Assembly (NCBI RefSeq): GCF_000003195.3
Contig: NC_012873.2
Coordinates: 50,067,166 to 50,131,165, forward strand
Length of the DNA stretch: 64,000 bases
Reading direction: 5' to 3'
Source: Sorghum bicolor
Taxonomy: Eukaryota > Streptophyta > Magnoliopsida > Poales > Poaceae
Below are positions 22,722 to 34,467 of the stretch, in pieces. A program made the position numbers and the translations under genes. Positions within the stretch are counted from its first letter, which is position 1. Every line of letters begins with the position of its first letter. The notes beneath the pieces were generated by a model. It made no database searches, was not told the origin of the DNA, and saw only the letters and a program-made list of their open reading frames with translations.

Positions 22722-24092
22722 AAGTTGTGTGTTGAAACTTGTAAATAGCTTTTGTTTTGCATGTCATGCATACTTAAAACTAAAATACAACTTGCATGTA
22801 GGGCTTGTCTAACATGGTTAAGATAACCCCCCTTTTGTGTGTGAAAAAGAACCTTGGTTCAAACTTGACAAGCATTAGTTTACTTTCAAGTATTGCACTA
22901 ACAACTCATATCATGTGCATGCTTGTTAGTTGACCGTTTCTTTTCGGTTATTCTTTGAGCATCCGCTGTGTTCGTCCATAAATAGGGGGAGCATTCAAAG
23001 CTCATTATGATTCAAACCCCTAGCTTTATGGCCATATGATGCTCCTTGGTGATTTCTCGAATTTTTTTCATAAAAAAAACTACTAAGCCTATGGCTAAAT
23101 ATTTGTGAAAATTTGAGAGTTTGAGAGAAGTCACTCATACCAGTTCCATTTGGTGTTTATTTGTGTGTCCTTGAAGATGGAACTTGGTTGGGTCAAAGTC
23201 GGACGTGGTGCTTAGTTGAAAAAATGCTTAGAGGAGCACCGGACGATGCACCGGACGCTGTCTCGGTGCGTCCGGTGCGCTGTGAGTGCCAGACTGCACT
23301 CACCGGATGCAGGAACAGTGTCCCTGCAGCGTCCGGTGAGGTGCGTCCGGTGCTCACCTGGCGTGACCTGAAGCACCGGACGCTAAAGCCAGCATCTGGT
23401 GCCCATCATCTGGTGCAGTGCCGAATTGCATACCTCTCTGCGCATGAGTCCGGTGGTCACCGGACGCGTCCTGTGCCACATTAAGAGCGTCCGGTGACCC
23501 CGCGGCGGGCGCTTAAAGCCCGCGCCCAGGGACTTCACGCGGTCGGTTTCTCTCTTCTTTCTCCCGATCTCCGCCCGCGCCCAAGCCCTATCTCACCGCC
23601 GCCGTGCCCTAGAGCCGCCACCATCGTCAGATCGGTGAAACCCGGCGCCCTTGGAGTCTTCCCCGTGCCCAGATCCGCCCCGAGGCTCTTCCTCTCCACC
23701 CTCTTCTCGCGTGGATCCAATCTCGCGAGGTTTCAAGAGTTTGGGGTGAGTCTTTTGATCCATGCCCTTAAGGTGTTTGAGTTTTTGTCTCAATGGATTA
23801 GAAAAGGGTTGTTGACCTCGATCTTCTCCGTTTCCCCTGTGCAGCACCTTAAGGAGAGGTTTCGCGTTCTCCGGCAGCCTTCGATCGCGATATCTCATCT
23901 GGAACGCGTCCCGTCTTGGATCGTAAGCCGTTCGCGCCCGTTCCTTATCTTTTCTTGCGATCTATAGGGTTTTCTCACCTCTAGCTATTATGATTTCTTA
24001 TATATACCCTATCTTGTCTACTCTCTCCAGCGCGTTGATCTCCGTTGTGAGTTGGGCTTTGTCGGCAGTTCGTTCAGTCGTTTGCTCTCGCA
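22722..24092 (+). promoter_or_regulatory. Region between pol and ORF3 with second palindrome cluster and spliced, gene-like leader
   Basis: After pol comes AT-rich sequence with a polypurine-like AGGGGGAG near 22,984. From about 23,230 to 23,490 CACCGGAC/GTCCGGTG motifs recur as in the LTR. From 23,500 the sequence is GC-rich and looks like a plant 5' UTR. It has possible introns 23746-23844 (GTGAGT to TGTGCAG) and 23933-24030 (GTAAGC to CTCTCCAG), then the ATG of ORF3 at 24093. Inference: ORF3 may have its own promoter and spliced leader. Confidence 0.5.
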
Positions 24093-26376
24093 ATGGCTCG
24101 TACCAAGAACGTCAGTGGTCCGGCTGCTGGCTCAGGAGGTTCCCCAGGGGGTGATGGTGGAGGTGATCCTCCCCGTCGCCTATCAGCCGCAGAGAAGGGC
24201 AAGGGAAAGAAGTTGGCCACCAAGAAGCGCAAGGCCAGCGACAGAGAGGCAGAGGTGGCCGAGGCAGTTGCAGCAGCAGCCGAGGCAGCTGAGAGGGGTG
24301 GACGGTCAGGTGCCCTGAGGATAGGGGCAGATCTCACGCCACGTCAGAGGCGTGCAGTACTTGAGGCCGAGGCTCGTCATGGATCACCTCCATGTACTAT
24401 TATGCTACGAGGGCAGCGTGTCAGGATCAACGTCAGCGAGCCAGCTCAGTAGGATCCAGACACTGAGACAGAGACAGAGACTCAGGGAGAGGATCCAGCA
24501 GAGGGACAGGAGCAGGAGCAGCACCTGAGGAGGTCGACCCGCACTCGTACCCAGGCCACTCCTATGACTGGTATGCAGGGCCAGTCTACCTCCGCTGCTC
24601 GTGCCACCCCAGCCAGAGGCACTCCAGCTTCTCGTCAGAGACCAGTCAGGATACACAGAGACCTCACCCTTGTGTCAGCCAGAGAGATCCAGCAGCTGCG
24701 GTTCGTACCGTTTCCCACTTGGTTTCCAGCTGCTAGGGATCCCAGAGCCGGTGCCAGGTTCTACACAGTCGTCCAGGAGGACATCTACGAGGCACTGGTT
24801 CGCTCTCAGTCTCAGTTCAGGGAGCACAGAGTGATAGACCTTGAGATACCGGGGAACGTGGTTGGGGCAGATATCCATCAGTACTTCACCTACCTCCACG
24901 GCCTCCCAGAGTTGCTGGCTCTCCCTGGTACTTACTGTGAGCAGTGGGTCAGAGAGTTCTACGCGTCAGTGTGGGTTTCTCCGGATCATAGTTATATTCA
25001 CTACGCACTGGCAGGCACCGATTACAGAGTGACAGCTCAGAGGGCTAGAGAGGTACTGGGTTTGAGAGCCTACTCCACCAGGATTCACCAGCTGTGCTAC
25101 GGGAACGTTGAGCCTCCCCGACGTCATCACGGTGGTGAGATACCACCAGTTGACTTCGTGGCTCCTTGTTTCCGTCCACCGTTTGGAGAGGGCTCCAGCC
25201 GGAAAGTAGGAGACTTGACACGACTAGCTCGGATCCTCGACTTTGTGTTGAGGAAGACCCTACTCCCCAGGACAGGTTACAGAGATGGATTCACACGTAT
25301 CCAGCAGTGGTTAGTTGCTCACCTCATCTCCCAGACGCAGTTTGACTTGTGGGATCTGATCGTCTCAGAGATCGAGGACACTATTTTAGAGAGCTTCAGG
25401 GGACGGCGTCAGTTGCCGTACGCACATTGGATTACTCTTCTTATTCTCCGTGCCAGGCCGTTACCCCTACCAACTCACTTGCAGAGGGAGTTGATAGAGT
25501 CAGACACCGTCTTCCCCCACTACGACCCCAGGCAGATGTTGAGAGCGCACCACAACCTCAGAGCTACTCCACCTCCTCATGCACCACGTGGACCGGTGCC
25601 CCCACCCTCTCCTAGGGGCACTCGCAGTACAGCAGCTGTACCAGAGATAGAGGAGCAGCAGGACATAGCCATTGGGGCTTTCGCAAATGTAGAGGCTGAG
25701 GGAGGTTTTGACTTCGCCTTAGACAGCTCGGATGATGACTATCAGCCGTCAGTGTCAGACCTCCCTCCTAGAGCACACGACCACGAGGCAGGGGGCTCTT
25801 CTAGTGCTTCAGACCCAGCTCTACTTGCTATATTAGAGGGTATGAGGGCAGATCAACGCCGTGCAGCTGAGGAGCAGGCGAGGAGAGACAGGGACCAGGC
25901 TGCCATCAATGCAGCCGTGCAAGCTAGGCAGGATGAGCTCCAGCGTCAGTTTCTCACCTTTCAGGAGTAGCAGCTTGCGTTCTAGGCCCAGCAGACAGTG
26001 ATGATGGCCGCTATCATGGCCGCCTCAGAGATTCAGATTCCGCAGATACAGTTCCAGGCACTTCGACTGTCAGGCCACCCACTCCAGCGCCTCGGACTCA
26101 GAGCCTGTCTCAGCAGCCCCTCCAGCTACCCGCTCAGAGTCAGCCGTTCTCGACGCCTCAGCACCAGGTCTCCCAGGGTGCTATCTCTTCTGGCTTTGAG
26201 CAGGTACCGCAGTTCATGCCTCTCCGCTCTGGTTTCACTCCTCAGTCAGCATCAGCATCTCAGCTTATGTTGGACACGTTGACAGACCCGCACCTCAGCT
26301 TCTCCTACAGTGCTCTGACTGGTGACCCTACGCCTCCACCTCTGCAGGCTCCAGCCGCCTTTACGACGCCAGTCAC
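24093..26376 (+). pseudogene. Sirevirus ORF3 (env-like position), 5' part
   Basis: ORF3 lies downstream of pol, where some Sireviruses carry an env-like or plant-transposon-protein ORF. It starts MARTKNVSGPAAG with a Lys/Arg-rich Ala-rich N-terminus (KGKGKKLATKKRKASDRE, a likely nuclear signal). A TAG follows at 24450. The central domain (24564-25970) contains FVPFPTWFPAARDPRAG, REFYASVWVSPDHSYIHY and LPTHLQRELIESDTVFP, and resembles the putative plant transposon protein family of grass retroelements. After it come Asp-rich and coiled-coil (RADQRRAAEEQARRDRDQAA) stretches. More TAGs occur at 25968 and 25983, and a frameshift at about 26,050-26,100 leads into a Pro/Gln/Ser-rich tail. All three TAGs sit where CAG (Gln) would fit. 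The ORF is split by the nested element at 26377. I see no convincing membrane anchor, so env identity is not supported. Confidence 0.75.
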
Positions 26377-27717
26377 TGTTGACACTTGCTAACACCACTT
26401 GAATACTAGGTTGTCATCCCCAGCGTGGAACTAGAGTGTACTATGGTATTTATACGCACACAGATAATCTGCAAGCGTACGGATACCGTTGAAGCTTTTA
26501 CCCGGTTACAGGTTTTATCGTATCCACAGGGAAACGGGAGAACTGATCTACGCTCTAACTTAACCAAGATAAGTAAATAGGTGTGAATAGGAAAGATGGT
26601 AGAATCGAATAAGAACAATATTAAAGGTAAGATAACAGTGAGTGATAATATGGGAATAGAGAGTAGAGCAATTCTAGTATATGGGCGATGGTAGCAGAAT
26701 AGAGAGAATAACTATGGTTTCTCTACTTCAAAGGGGTATGTCTATGTCTGGGACGAACCACGTGATAAGATTACACCACAAAGGATGCTTATCCATAGGC
26801 CGATAAACCCTACCCGTCCTGCTAACGAGAGGTGGACTACAGGGGACCAACGTAACTGTCACCTACGCGGCCTACCACACGATCCAGCTAGTCAGGGGAT
26901 ATCCACAAGTAATCTAGGTCTAAGCACCACGCTTACACCAATACTACAACTCTAACCTATAGGGTCCTATAGATTAGAAGTACTCAAAAGAGTTGTGAAC
27001 CAGAACATACATGATTAGTAATTACATAATGAATTAGAAGTAGATTACCAAAGTCATCCCATGAGCAAGCTTGATTAGAGCTTGATCATGGCGAAGTACA
27101 ACCGGAGGAAGAACCGACAGGCCGGCCTCTCCTCTAATCCTCCTTCGCTCTCCATCTCGCTACTATCTAGATCTACTCTAGTTTAGAGAAGAGAGGAGAG
27201 CTCTCATCTCTAAACCCTAGCTTTTGCTCTGTCTATGAATACTGAATAATGATCAAGGGGTGTCTCCTCCAGGGGCCAGGGGGTCTGGTTATATAGTCCC
27301 CTCAAGTGATCCTGAGCCGTCGGATCAAACCGACATTGATTGAACGGTTATTCTTGATCCTTTAGGTCGGTGGAGCATAATCCGCGAGATTGAGCGTGAT
27401 TGGCTACAGGAGGTGGGCGGGCGCCCAGTAGGATAGGGCGGGCGCCCTATCTCTGGCTCCGTTCGGTCTCTGCTTCCTTCCCATGGCTTCTGGAGTCTTC
27501 TAGATGTAAGATAATTGCGCGACACGTTGATATCTCTATGTAATCCCGACGTGTGGGCCTTTCTTCCTTATTTCCTGATAACCCCCTGCAGAAATAGACA
27601 AACACCAAAACTCGTGGAATTCTGTCAGATAAAACCCTAAGTCTAGATGTTGATTTCATTTGGATCCTTTTCTTTGTTTATTTGATAATTAAATTTGATA
27701 CTTAAGGACCGTCAACA
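26377..27717 (-). repeat. Nested element 3' LTR
   Basis: 1,341 bp, plus-strand reading TGTTGACAC to GTCAACA. Nearly identical to 33122-34462. Confidence 0.95.
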
Positions 27718-27719
27718 AA

Positions 27720-27732
27720 CTCCCCCAAGCTT
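27720..27732 (-). other. Nested element polypurine tract
   Basis: On the minus strand AAGCTTGGGGGAG lies next to the 3' LTR, the normal plus-strand priming position. Near-copies occur internally at about 29,412 and 31,062. Confidence 0.85.
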
Positions 27733-30700
27733 ACCTCTTGCTCGTCCCTGAGCAAGGATAGACTCAGCAATGGATCAGAAGTTGTTGCAATATCTTAAAA
27801 ATTTGACGGTACACATGCTTTTTAAATAAGTTCTCATCTCTGAGTTAGAGTAAACTGTCAAGAACTAAAACTTACTTACTTTACCTTTCACCATGGGACT
27901 TGTAACCGTCACTTCTGTCTTGAGTAGTTAAAAGATAGAACAGTCTAGCCAAGTGCCATGTCTCTTATTCTTGATCAGCTATAGCTCTGGAGTTTTTGTA
28001 GATTTCAAATAAAACTTAGAGATTCCTTTGTATGACTCTCTCATATCTCTCTTTTGTGGTATTTCTGGATCCTTACCAAGGCAGTGATGGTATATGCCTT
28101 CTCTCAAAATATGTGGTATTTGTGGTATAAGGGATAGTGACATTGCCTTCTCTCTCTCACCCTACTCTAATAAGGCTTTAATATCTGGAGCTCATAGGTG
28201 GGAGATAAAGTATATATACTTACAAGACATTTATTGTATAGTCAAACCATGGATCCAAAGAAACAAATCAATAAGCCAAATCAAGATGTGCATGTGTGGC
28301 GAATGAATAGTGTATGGTGATGATGGTGATAACAATGGTGAAAGTCTAATTCTACTTTTGCTCTTTTGAGGGGATACATACCTTCCTTGCTTTTTGAAAC
28401 TTTATGAGGAGAATGAGATGCTCTTCTTTTTCTTTTCTCTCAGATGGGTATCCTGTACCTCTAATTCTACTGTCGGACACTTGTCCATTTTTACCTCTCG
28501 TCTCACTCTTTTTCTTTTCTTTCGAGGTTCCGGGCACTTGCCCCTTTTTATTTTCTCGTTTATTTTTTTTTCTTTTCTCTTTTTTTTTCTTATTTTCTTT
28601 TTCAGAGCACTCATCTCTTAAGATAATATAGCAAGTGGTAGTAGCAAGATAACTTGAGCATTTATTTCACAAGGGAAAAACACAGATGTTTTTGGCTATT
28701 CTCTTCCGAATTAGGAGTAGAATATTTTTAGGTGATTCTGGAGATGGAAATGGATGGATATATGTGGATGGTACTTCCGGAGTAGAAGTAGCATATATAT
28801 GAGTGAACGTGCAAGTGAATCTTGATTTAACCACATGACAAGCTCCTAGGGGTCTACACAGCTTGACCACACTCAAGCTCATAAGCAGTAAATAATAAAT
28901 GTGTGGCTCAAAGTCTAGCAAGCATGTATATATGGTTGTGGTAGGAATTTAAACTTTCATCATACAGGAACTCATCATGCAACATTTTAAAGATTTTTCA
29001 AAGATAAAATTCTCCAGAATTCTAGCATCTCTAGGAATAGATAAACAGCAGCTCAACCTTCCCATATCATATCCGTTAACAACTTAGATTTCAGATCAAG
29101 TTTTCATCCCACAAGTTTAGATCTAGAGCAAGCTTTAAATTATAACAGTTATGTCTAAACTTGAGAGAGAACTTCAAATTTACAAATTAGGCAGAGCAAC
29201 TATTCATCATATCCATGCTAGAGTTTTATTATTAAGATTCATAGCAAACTTTATTTATTTATTTATTTATTTAGCAAACTAAGAAAAGATATATATATAT
29301 ATATAAGCATAAAATCTTTATTTGGTTTTTCATAGTTTATGTATTTTAATATTCTAATATAATATAAGTATAAAGATAGGTAGAAATACTTAGCGAGATA
29401 AATAGGGGTGCTCTCCCCCAAGCTGAATTTTGACGTAATTTCTCTTGATGTAGCTAGCAGGTGGCAGAGGTGTATTTGAAAGTCAGCAGCATTCTGACAG
29501 CGATTAGAATGTCCTCCGTCTGCTAGTCTTCTTGATTCTTAAATTCTGTGGAGCTCAAATAGACAACAAAGCTTGTGAAACTAATTAAGTGTTAGCATAA
29601 ATATCTAGCCTTCATCACGTTGAGCTTCCTCAATAAATATTACTCCTTGTTTTTATATTTTTATTTTATAAAGTAGAAAAGAAATATTTATTTTATTTTT
29701 ATGCCACCACAGTGAAGGTACTTATGGGTTTTATGCCACTCGTATACTCACATGGGGCTTAGTATTTTTTTAACATTTTTATTTTCTTTTCAAGATAGCA
29801 TGATTAACTAAAAATTTATTTAAGGAAAGTAAATAATTAAAGGGAAAAGGGAATGCAGAAAGGATAAATATGGATAACTACCAATCTTACCTTTCGGCGA
29901 GGGTTCAATGTTTTAAGTCTTCTTGACAAGACTTCTCACCGTGTTCATTCTTCAGGTGCGTCATTTGATTCAGGTGCGGACCTTGACGTCTGCACCTTTT
30001 AATACGGTGTCACCCATGTTCTTCGTTTGCCCAGCAGTTCGAAGTGCGGTGTTAGCAGTATCTTGCTCAATGTGTTTGTGCTCGTAGTGTACCTGCTCAT
30101 AGAGACAAGGCAGAGATCAAGTGCATGGGCCATGTTGGTGGAAAACACCAACAGAACCAAAAGTGTATTTGTTCTTCTCTAACCTTAAGCATAGTGAGTA
30201 AGACAAGTTGATGGATGATAAGTTCATGAGTGTAGCATTTGTCAGATCAGATCGCTCAACCTTATGGTAAGATAATCTATCTATGTATATGTCTTTTTCT
30301 TTATATCTCTCAATGATTGAATGTGTAACATTTTAGCTCATATGATTAGGAGTGTGGGATCATGGAGGTAGTACTAAGAACAAGGACTAAACATGTTGAA
30401 TCAGTTGGGTTGGTTAATCTAGAGTTGTAAATCATACACGTTTGTCTCTTTTATTTATATGAACGCCAGAACCAAGGAGAAGCTTATAAAAGTGATAGTC
30501 AAGTACCTTAAGATGTTACCTTGCTTGAAGAGTGATGGTACAGTATCATCTTGTGGAAGTTTTCCTTTCTTAGCGGTTGTGCATCGTGTTTGTGGCACCC
30601 TCCATGGATCATATCTTTATGATGAATGAGCTATGTCCTTCTTGTGCTAATTGTTAAACTTCATGTGTCACTTTCTTCGTCTCTGATGTGAGTTTATCTC

Positions 30701-31389
30701 AGGACTTCCCAAATCGATATCGAAAGTTTTTCTGCAGGGGTTAGTCCGACAAAATATACCAATATCTACTCAAGCAGTTTTTTTAGTTCAATAACCAAAC
30801 TAGACTCCATGTCTAATCAGATTAAGGAAGGCTATTCAACCTAAGCACCATGCTTAATTTAAATGCCAATGGAAGTATGACGAGTACTTCCAAACCAACA
30901 CTTGCTAGTAAATAGACAAAGGTAGCATGACAGCGTTTATAGAGATCTACTCAAGTGGAGATGAAGTAGTGTGATTAGTATTTAACAAATTGAGCATGTC
31001 TCAAAGGTAGGGACAACCAGCATAGCAACATGGCAAAGGATGTTTTTATGTAAAGTACTCCCCCAAGCTTGAATTTTGCAAAATTCAAGTTTGGATGAAT
31101 TTAATTCAATGTTGTATGATGATTGGTTGGACATACCTTGTGCTTGTCATTCATCCGATCTTCTTGCTCCAATCTTAGAAAGGTTAGTGACAAGAATACC
31201 CGAAGGAATATTTTTTTTTACAATTATCCTTATATGCTCAATACGCAAGGTAATATTGCAAATAATTAAAAGCTCATGTTACGATCTGATCAATGCTTAT
31301 TTTAAGACACTAAGCTTGTCCTTGGGAAACCATCAGTTTATGTTGGCGAAGTGGTTTCCCCTCCGACGCCAACCTATATCTAGATCAAC
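27733..31389 (-). other. Non-coding 3' half of the nested element
   Basis: About 3.7 kb without a domain. It includes a polypyrimidine stretch (about 28,410-28,620), an ATTT short repeat (about 29,255-29,275) and an (AT)n run near 29,290. The segment from about 30,090 to 31,430 is nearly the same as 62,320-63,650 in the last element, so it is a conserved part of the family. Plus-strand ORF 31076-31417 lies here but is antisense to the element. Confidence 0.6.
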
Positions 31390-31980
31390 TCAACGAGATC
31401 TGCAATATTTATTATAGACATATGCATCGACAACCGCCCTTTTAAAGTTTTTATAAATATAAAGGAAGAGGGGGTTGGAGATCTCAAGTGTGGTGATGTC
31501 GGAGAGACCAATAGATTGGGAAGATGTTGCATATGAGCATGGAGTAAACGAAGTGGCTATGAAATAAATTCCATGCTCATTAATGTTATCTTCGTCTCTA
31601 ATCTGAATGTTCGGAGTTTCTCCTGGATTGGTCTCACCTATGTCCTCTTCTGTAGTTGGATGAATCACATCTTCAAAGGGAGTCAAGAACTCACCATTTG
31701 AAATTGAGCCAAAGTCATAACCTATCAAGGCTTCTTCCTTATCCATCCATTCTACACATTCTAGCCATTTAGAACTTGTGATCAAAATAGGGGAGGTGTT
31801 AGAATTTTCTATATGGCTTAGCTCTCCTTCTATGGCATTACTTGACATGCCATCCTTATGGTCTTCATGACTCCTATGGTTTGGTCGTCTTGGTGAATTG
31901 CTAGGATCATCATGAGACTGAGAAGAAGAGGGATAAGAGGGATCTCTAAGGTCAAGGATGGATTTAGAACTTGTGAACAT
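31390..31980 (-). CDS. Conserved second ORF of the gag-only family, unknown function
   Basis: 196 codons, acidic and Ser-rich. Visible phrases: DGMSSNAIEGELSHIE near residue 44, ECVEWMDKEEALIGYDFG in the middle, and INEHGIYFIATSFTPCSY, then ISNPLFLYIYKNFKRAVVDA near the end. It follows gag on the same strand. Counterparts are found at 60725-60994 (DTYVYHKHCRSH) and 63565-63870 (INEHGIYFIATSFTPCSYAI), which shows that this C-terminal part is kept in three separately inserted elements. No catalytic motif, zinc knuckle or membrane segment is obvious. It could be the C-terminal part of an ancestral gag-pol polyprotein with pol deleted. Confidence 0.55.
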   Translation of the reverse strand: MFTSSKSILDLRDPSYPSSSQSHDDPSNSPRRPNHRSHEDHKDGMSSNAIEGELSHIENSNTSPILITSSKWLECVEWMDKEEALIGYDFGSISNGEFLTPFEDVIHPTTEEDIGETNPGETPNIQIRDEDNINEHGIYFIATSFTPCSYATSSQSIGLSDITTLEISNPLFLYIYKNFKRAVVDAYVYNKYCRSR

Positions 31981-32241
31981 GGAAGGGGAGTAGATAGAAT
32001 TGTCTATATGGCTTAGCTCTCCTTCACTTGATATGTCATCCTCGACTTCTTCATGATAGGAACCAGGACATTCTCTAAGAGAAACATTATTGCAATGATT
32101 TGAATTATCCCTGCTTGAAGGTCTCTTATAGAACCAGAAGTCTAAACCATCAGCATCTAAAAGATTTAAGGTCGGAATTCCTTCCTCCCTTGGAGAATTT
32201 TGGGGTATTGATGGTTTAGGATCGATAGCTAAAGTTTGGGA

Positions 32242-32956
32242 TTAAAGTGGTTGTGATCTGGCTATCGAAACTTCTTCTTCTTGTCTAGGAACTGGTTCTT
32301 TCTCTTTCTCAGGGATATAAAAGCTAGGAGACTTTCCGCTCATTAAATCAATCAAATTCCAAGCTTCACTAGCGGATAGGTGGTGGAAAGATCCTCCAGA
32401 GGCCGCATGAAGGGTTTGCTTATTTTTCCTACTAAGGCCCTCAAAAAAGTGAATTAGAAGAACTTCTTCTGGAATAGAAAGTTTTGGGCCAATGAGAGTA
32501 AGGTTAATAAAGCGGTCCCATGATTTGCCAAGAGATTCTTCTTCCAGTTGTCTAAAAGAAAGAATCTCACGCCAAAGTTCCCACCACTTTGGAGATTGGA
32601 AAATATTTAGAAAGAAAACTACTATATAACTCCTTCCAATCTCCATGAACACTCCCTACTTTGAGTTTATACCAATGTCTAGCTTTTCCCGTTAAAGAGA
32701 ACGGAAAGAGCTTCCATTTAAGGGTCTCATCGGACATGCCTTCTATGCGAAGGAGGTCACAGACTCGATAAAACTCTCTTAGGTGTGTGTATGGGTTTTC
32801 CTCACCTTTTCCTGAGAAAGGTTGTTTTTGAATAAATTCTATGTATTCGGGGTCTATCTCAAAACTAGATGCTATGATAGGCTTTGAAGATTTTGGTGGT
32901 TCGAGATGTGTGCCCATAGGTCTATGAAATTCATAGATAGACATGTTTGAATTCAT
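32242..32956 (-). pseudogene. gag: Nested element gag, one frameshift
   Basis: Two overlapping minus frames (32567-32956 and 32242-32652) together give a Ty3-type retrotransposon gag domain. The core phrases are FIQKQPFSGKGEENPYTHLREFY-like text, LKWKLFPFSLTGKARHWY, then SWDRFINLTLIGP and LIHFFEGLSRKNKQTL. These match the usual order of the plant retrotransposon gag family (F-P-F-S-L-x-x-A-x-x-W, F-x-x-x-F-P). The frame changes near 32,600. No CCHC knuckle is seen. The ORF begins about 140 bp after the PBS, as expected. Confidence 0.85.
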
Positions 32957-33095
32957 AATAGACCAGAGATCAAGGATTAGATAAGAAGAAAGAATAGCAG
33001 AGATGAGGCAAAGGATAAAAGGAAAATATTTTTTATTTATTTATTTATTTTTTATAAAATGATTAAACTAGTTCGTAGTCAACTCAGCAACCGTT

Positions 33096-33113
33096 TCCCC
33101 GGCAACGGCGCCA
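33096..33113 (-). other. Nested element primer-binding site
   Basis: Minus-strand TGGCGCCGTTGCCGGGGA, eight bases from the LTR. This 18-mer is common in grass Ty3-type elements; it probably pairs with tRNA-Asp. Confidence 0.85.
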
Positions 33114-33121
33114 AAAATGCT

Positions 33122-34462
33122 TGTTGACACTTGCTAACACCACTTGAATACTAGGTTGTCATCCCCAGCGTGGTACTAGAGTGTACTATGGTATTTATAC
33201 GCACACAGATAATCCGCAAGCGCACGGATACCGTTGAAGCTTTTACCCGGTTACAGGTTTTATCGTATCCACAGGGAAACGGGAGAACTGATCTACGCTC
33301 TAACTTAACCAAGATAAGTAAATAGGTGTGAATAGGAAAGATGGTAGAATCGAATAAGAACAATATTAAAGGTAAGATAACAGTGAGTGATAATATGGGA
33401 ATAGAGAGTAGAGCAATTCTAGTATATGGGCGATGGTAGCAGAATAGAGAGAATAACTATGGTTTCTCTACTTCAAAGGGGTATGTCTATGTCTGGGACG
33501 AACCACGTGATAAGATTACACCACAAATGATGCTTATCCATAGGCCGATAAACCCTACCCGTCCTGCTAACGAGAGGTGGACTACAGGGGACCAACGTAA
33601 CTGTCACCTACGCGGCCTACCACACGATCCAGCTAGTCAGGGGATATCCACAAGTAATCTAGGTCTAAGCACCACGCTTACACCTATACTACAACTCTAA
33701 CCTATAGGGTCCTATAGATTAGAAGTACTCAAAAGAGTTGTGAACCAGAACATACATGATTAGTAATTGCATAATGAATTAGAAATAGATTACCAAAGTC
33801 ATCCCATGAGCAAGCTTGATTAGAGCTTGATCATGGCGAAGTACAACCGGAGGAAGAACCGACAGGCCGGCCTCTCCTCTAATCCTCCTTCGCTCTCCAT
33901 CTCGCTACTATCTAGATCTACTCTAGTTTAGAGAAGAGAGGAGAGCTCTCATCTCTAAACCCTAGCTTTTGCTCTGTCTATGAATACTGAATAATGATCA
34001 AGGGGTGTCTCCTCCAAGGGCCAGGGGGTCTGGTTATATAGTCCCCTCAAGTGATCCTGAGCCGTCGGATCAAACCGACATTGATTGAACGGTTATTCTT
34101 GATCCTTTAGGTCGGTGGAGCATAATCCGCGAGATTGAGCGTGATTGGCTACAGGAGGTGGGCGGGCGCCCAGTAGGACAGGGCGGGCGCCCTGTCTCTG
34201 GCTCCGTTCGGTCTCCGCTTTCTTCCCGTGGCTTCTGGAGTCTTCTAGATGTAAGATAATTGTGCGGCACGTTGATATCTCTATGTAATCCCGACGTGTG
34301 GGCCTTTCTTCCTTATTTCCTAATAACCCCCTGCAGAAATAGACAAACACCAAAACTCGTGGAATTCTGTCAGATAAAACCCTAAGTCTAGATGTTGATT
34401 TCATTTGGATCCTTTTCTTTGTTTATTTGATAATTAAATTTGATACTTAAGGACCGTCAACA
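33122..34462 (-). repeat. Nested element 5' LTR
   Basis: 1,341 bp direct repeat of 26377-27717, with about 15 substitutions by eye and no length change. Confidence 0.95.
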
Positions 34463-34467
34463 GTCAC

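Larger units (their letters stand above)
26377..34462 (-). mobile_element. Nested pol-less Ty3/Gypsy-type LTR element (gag-only), minus strand
   Basis: Inserted in ORF3 with perfect TSD GTCAC (26372-26376 and 34463-34467). Two LTRs of 1,341 bp each flank 5.4 kb with a gag-like region and a second ORF, but no protease, RT or integrase motif. The PBS and PPT both show minus orientation. By eye the LTRs differ at about 15 positions, close to the divergence of the host element. It probably depends on an autonomous relative for mobilisation. Related copies lie at 58372-61351 and 61352-64000. Confidence 0.92.

Noticed and set aside
31076..31417. Plus-strand ORF as a gene of the nested element
   Set aside because: It is antisense to an element whose PBS, PPT, gag and second ORF are all on the minus strand; kept only as a finding.
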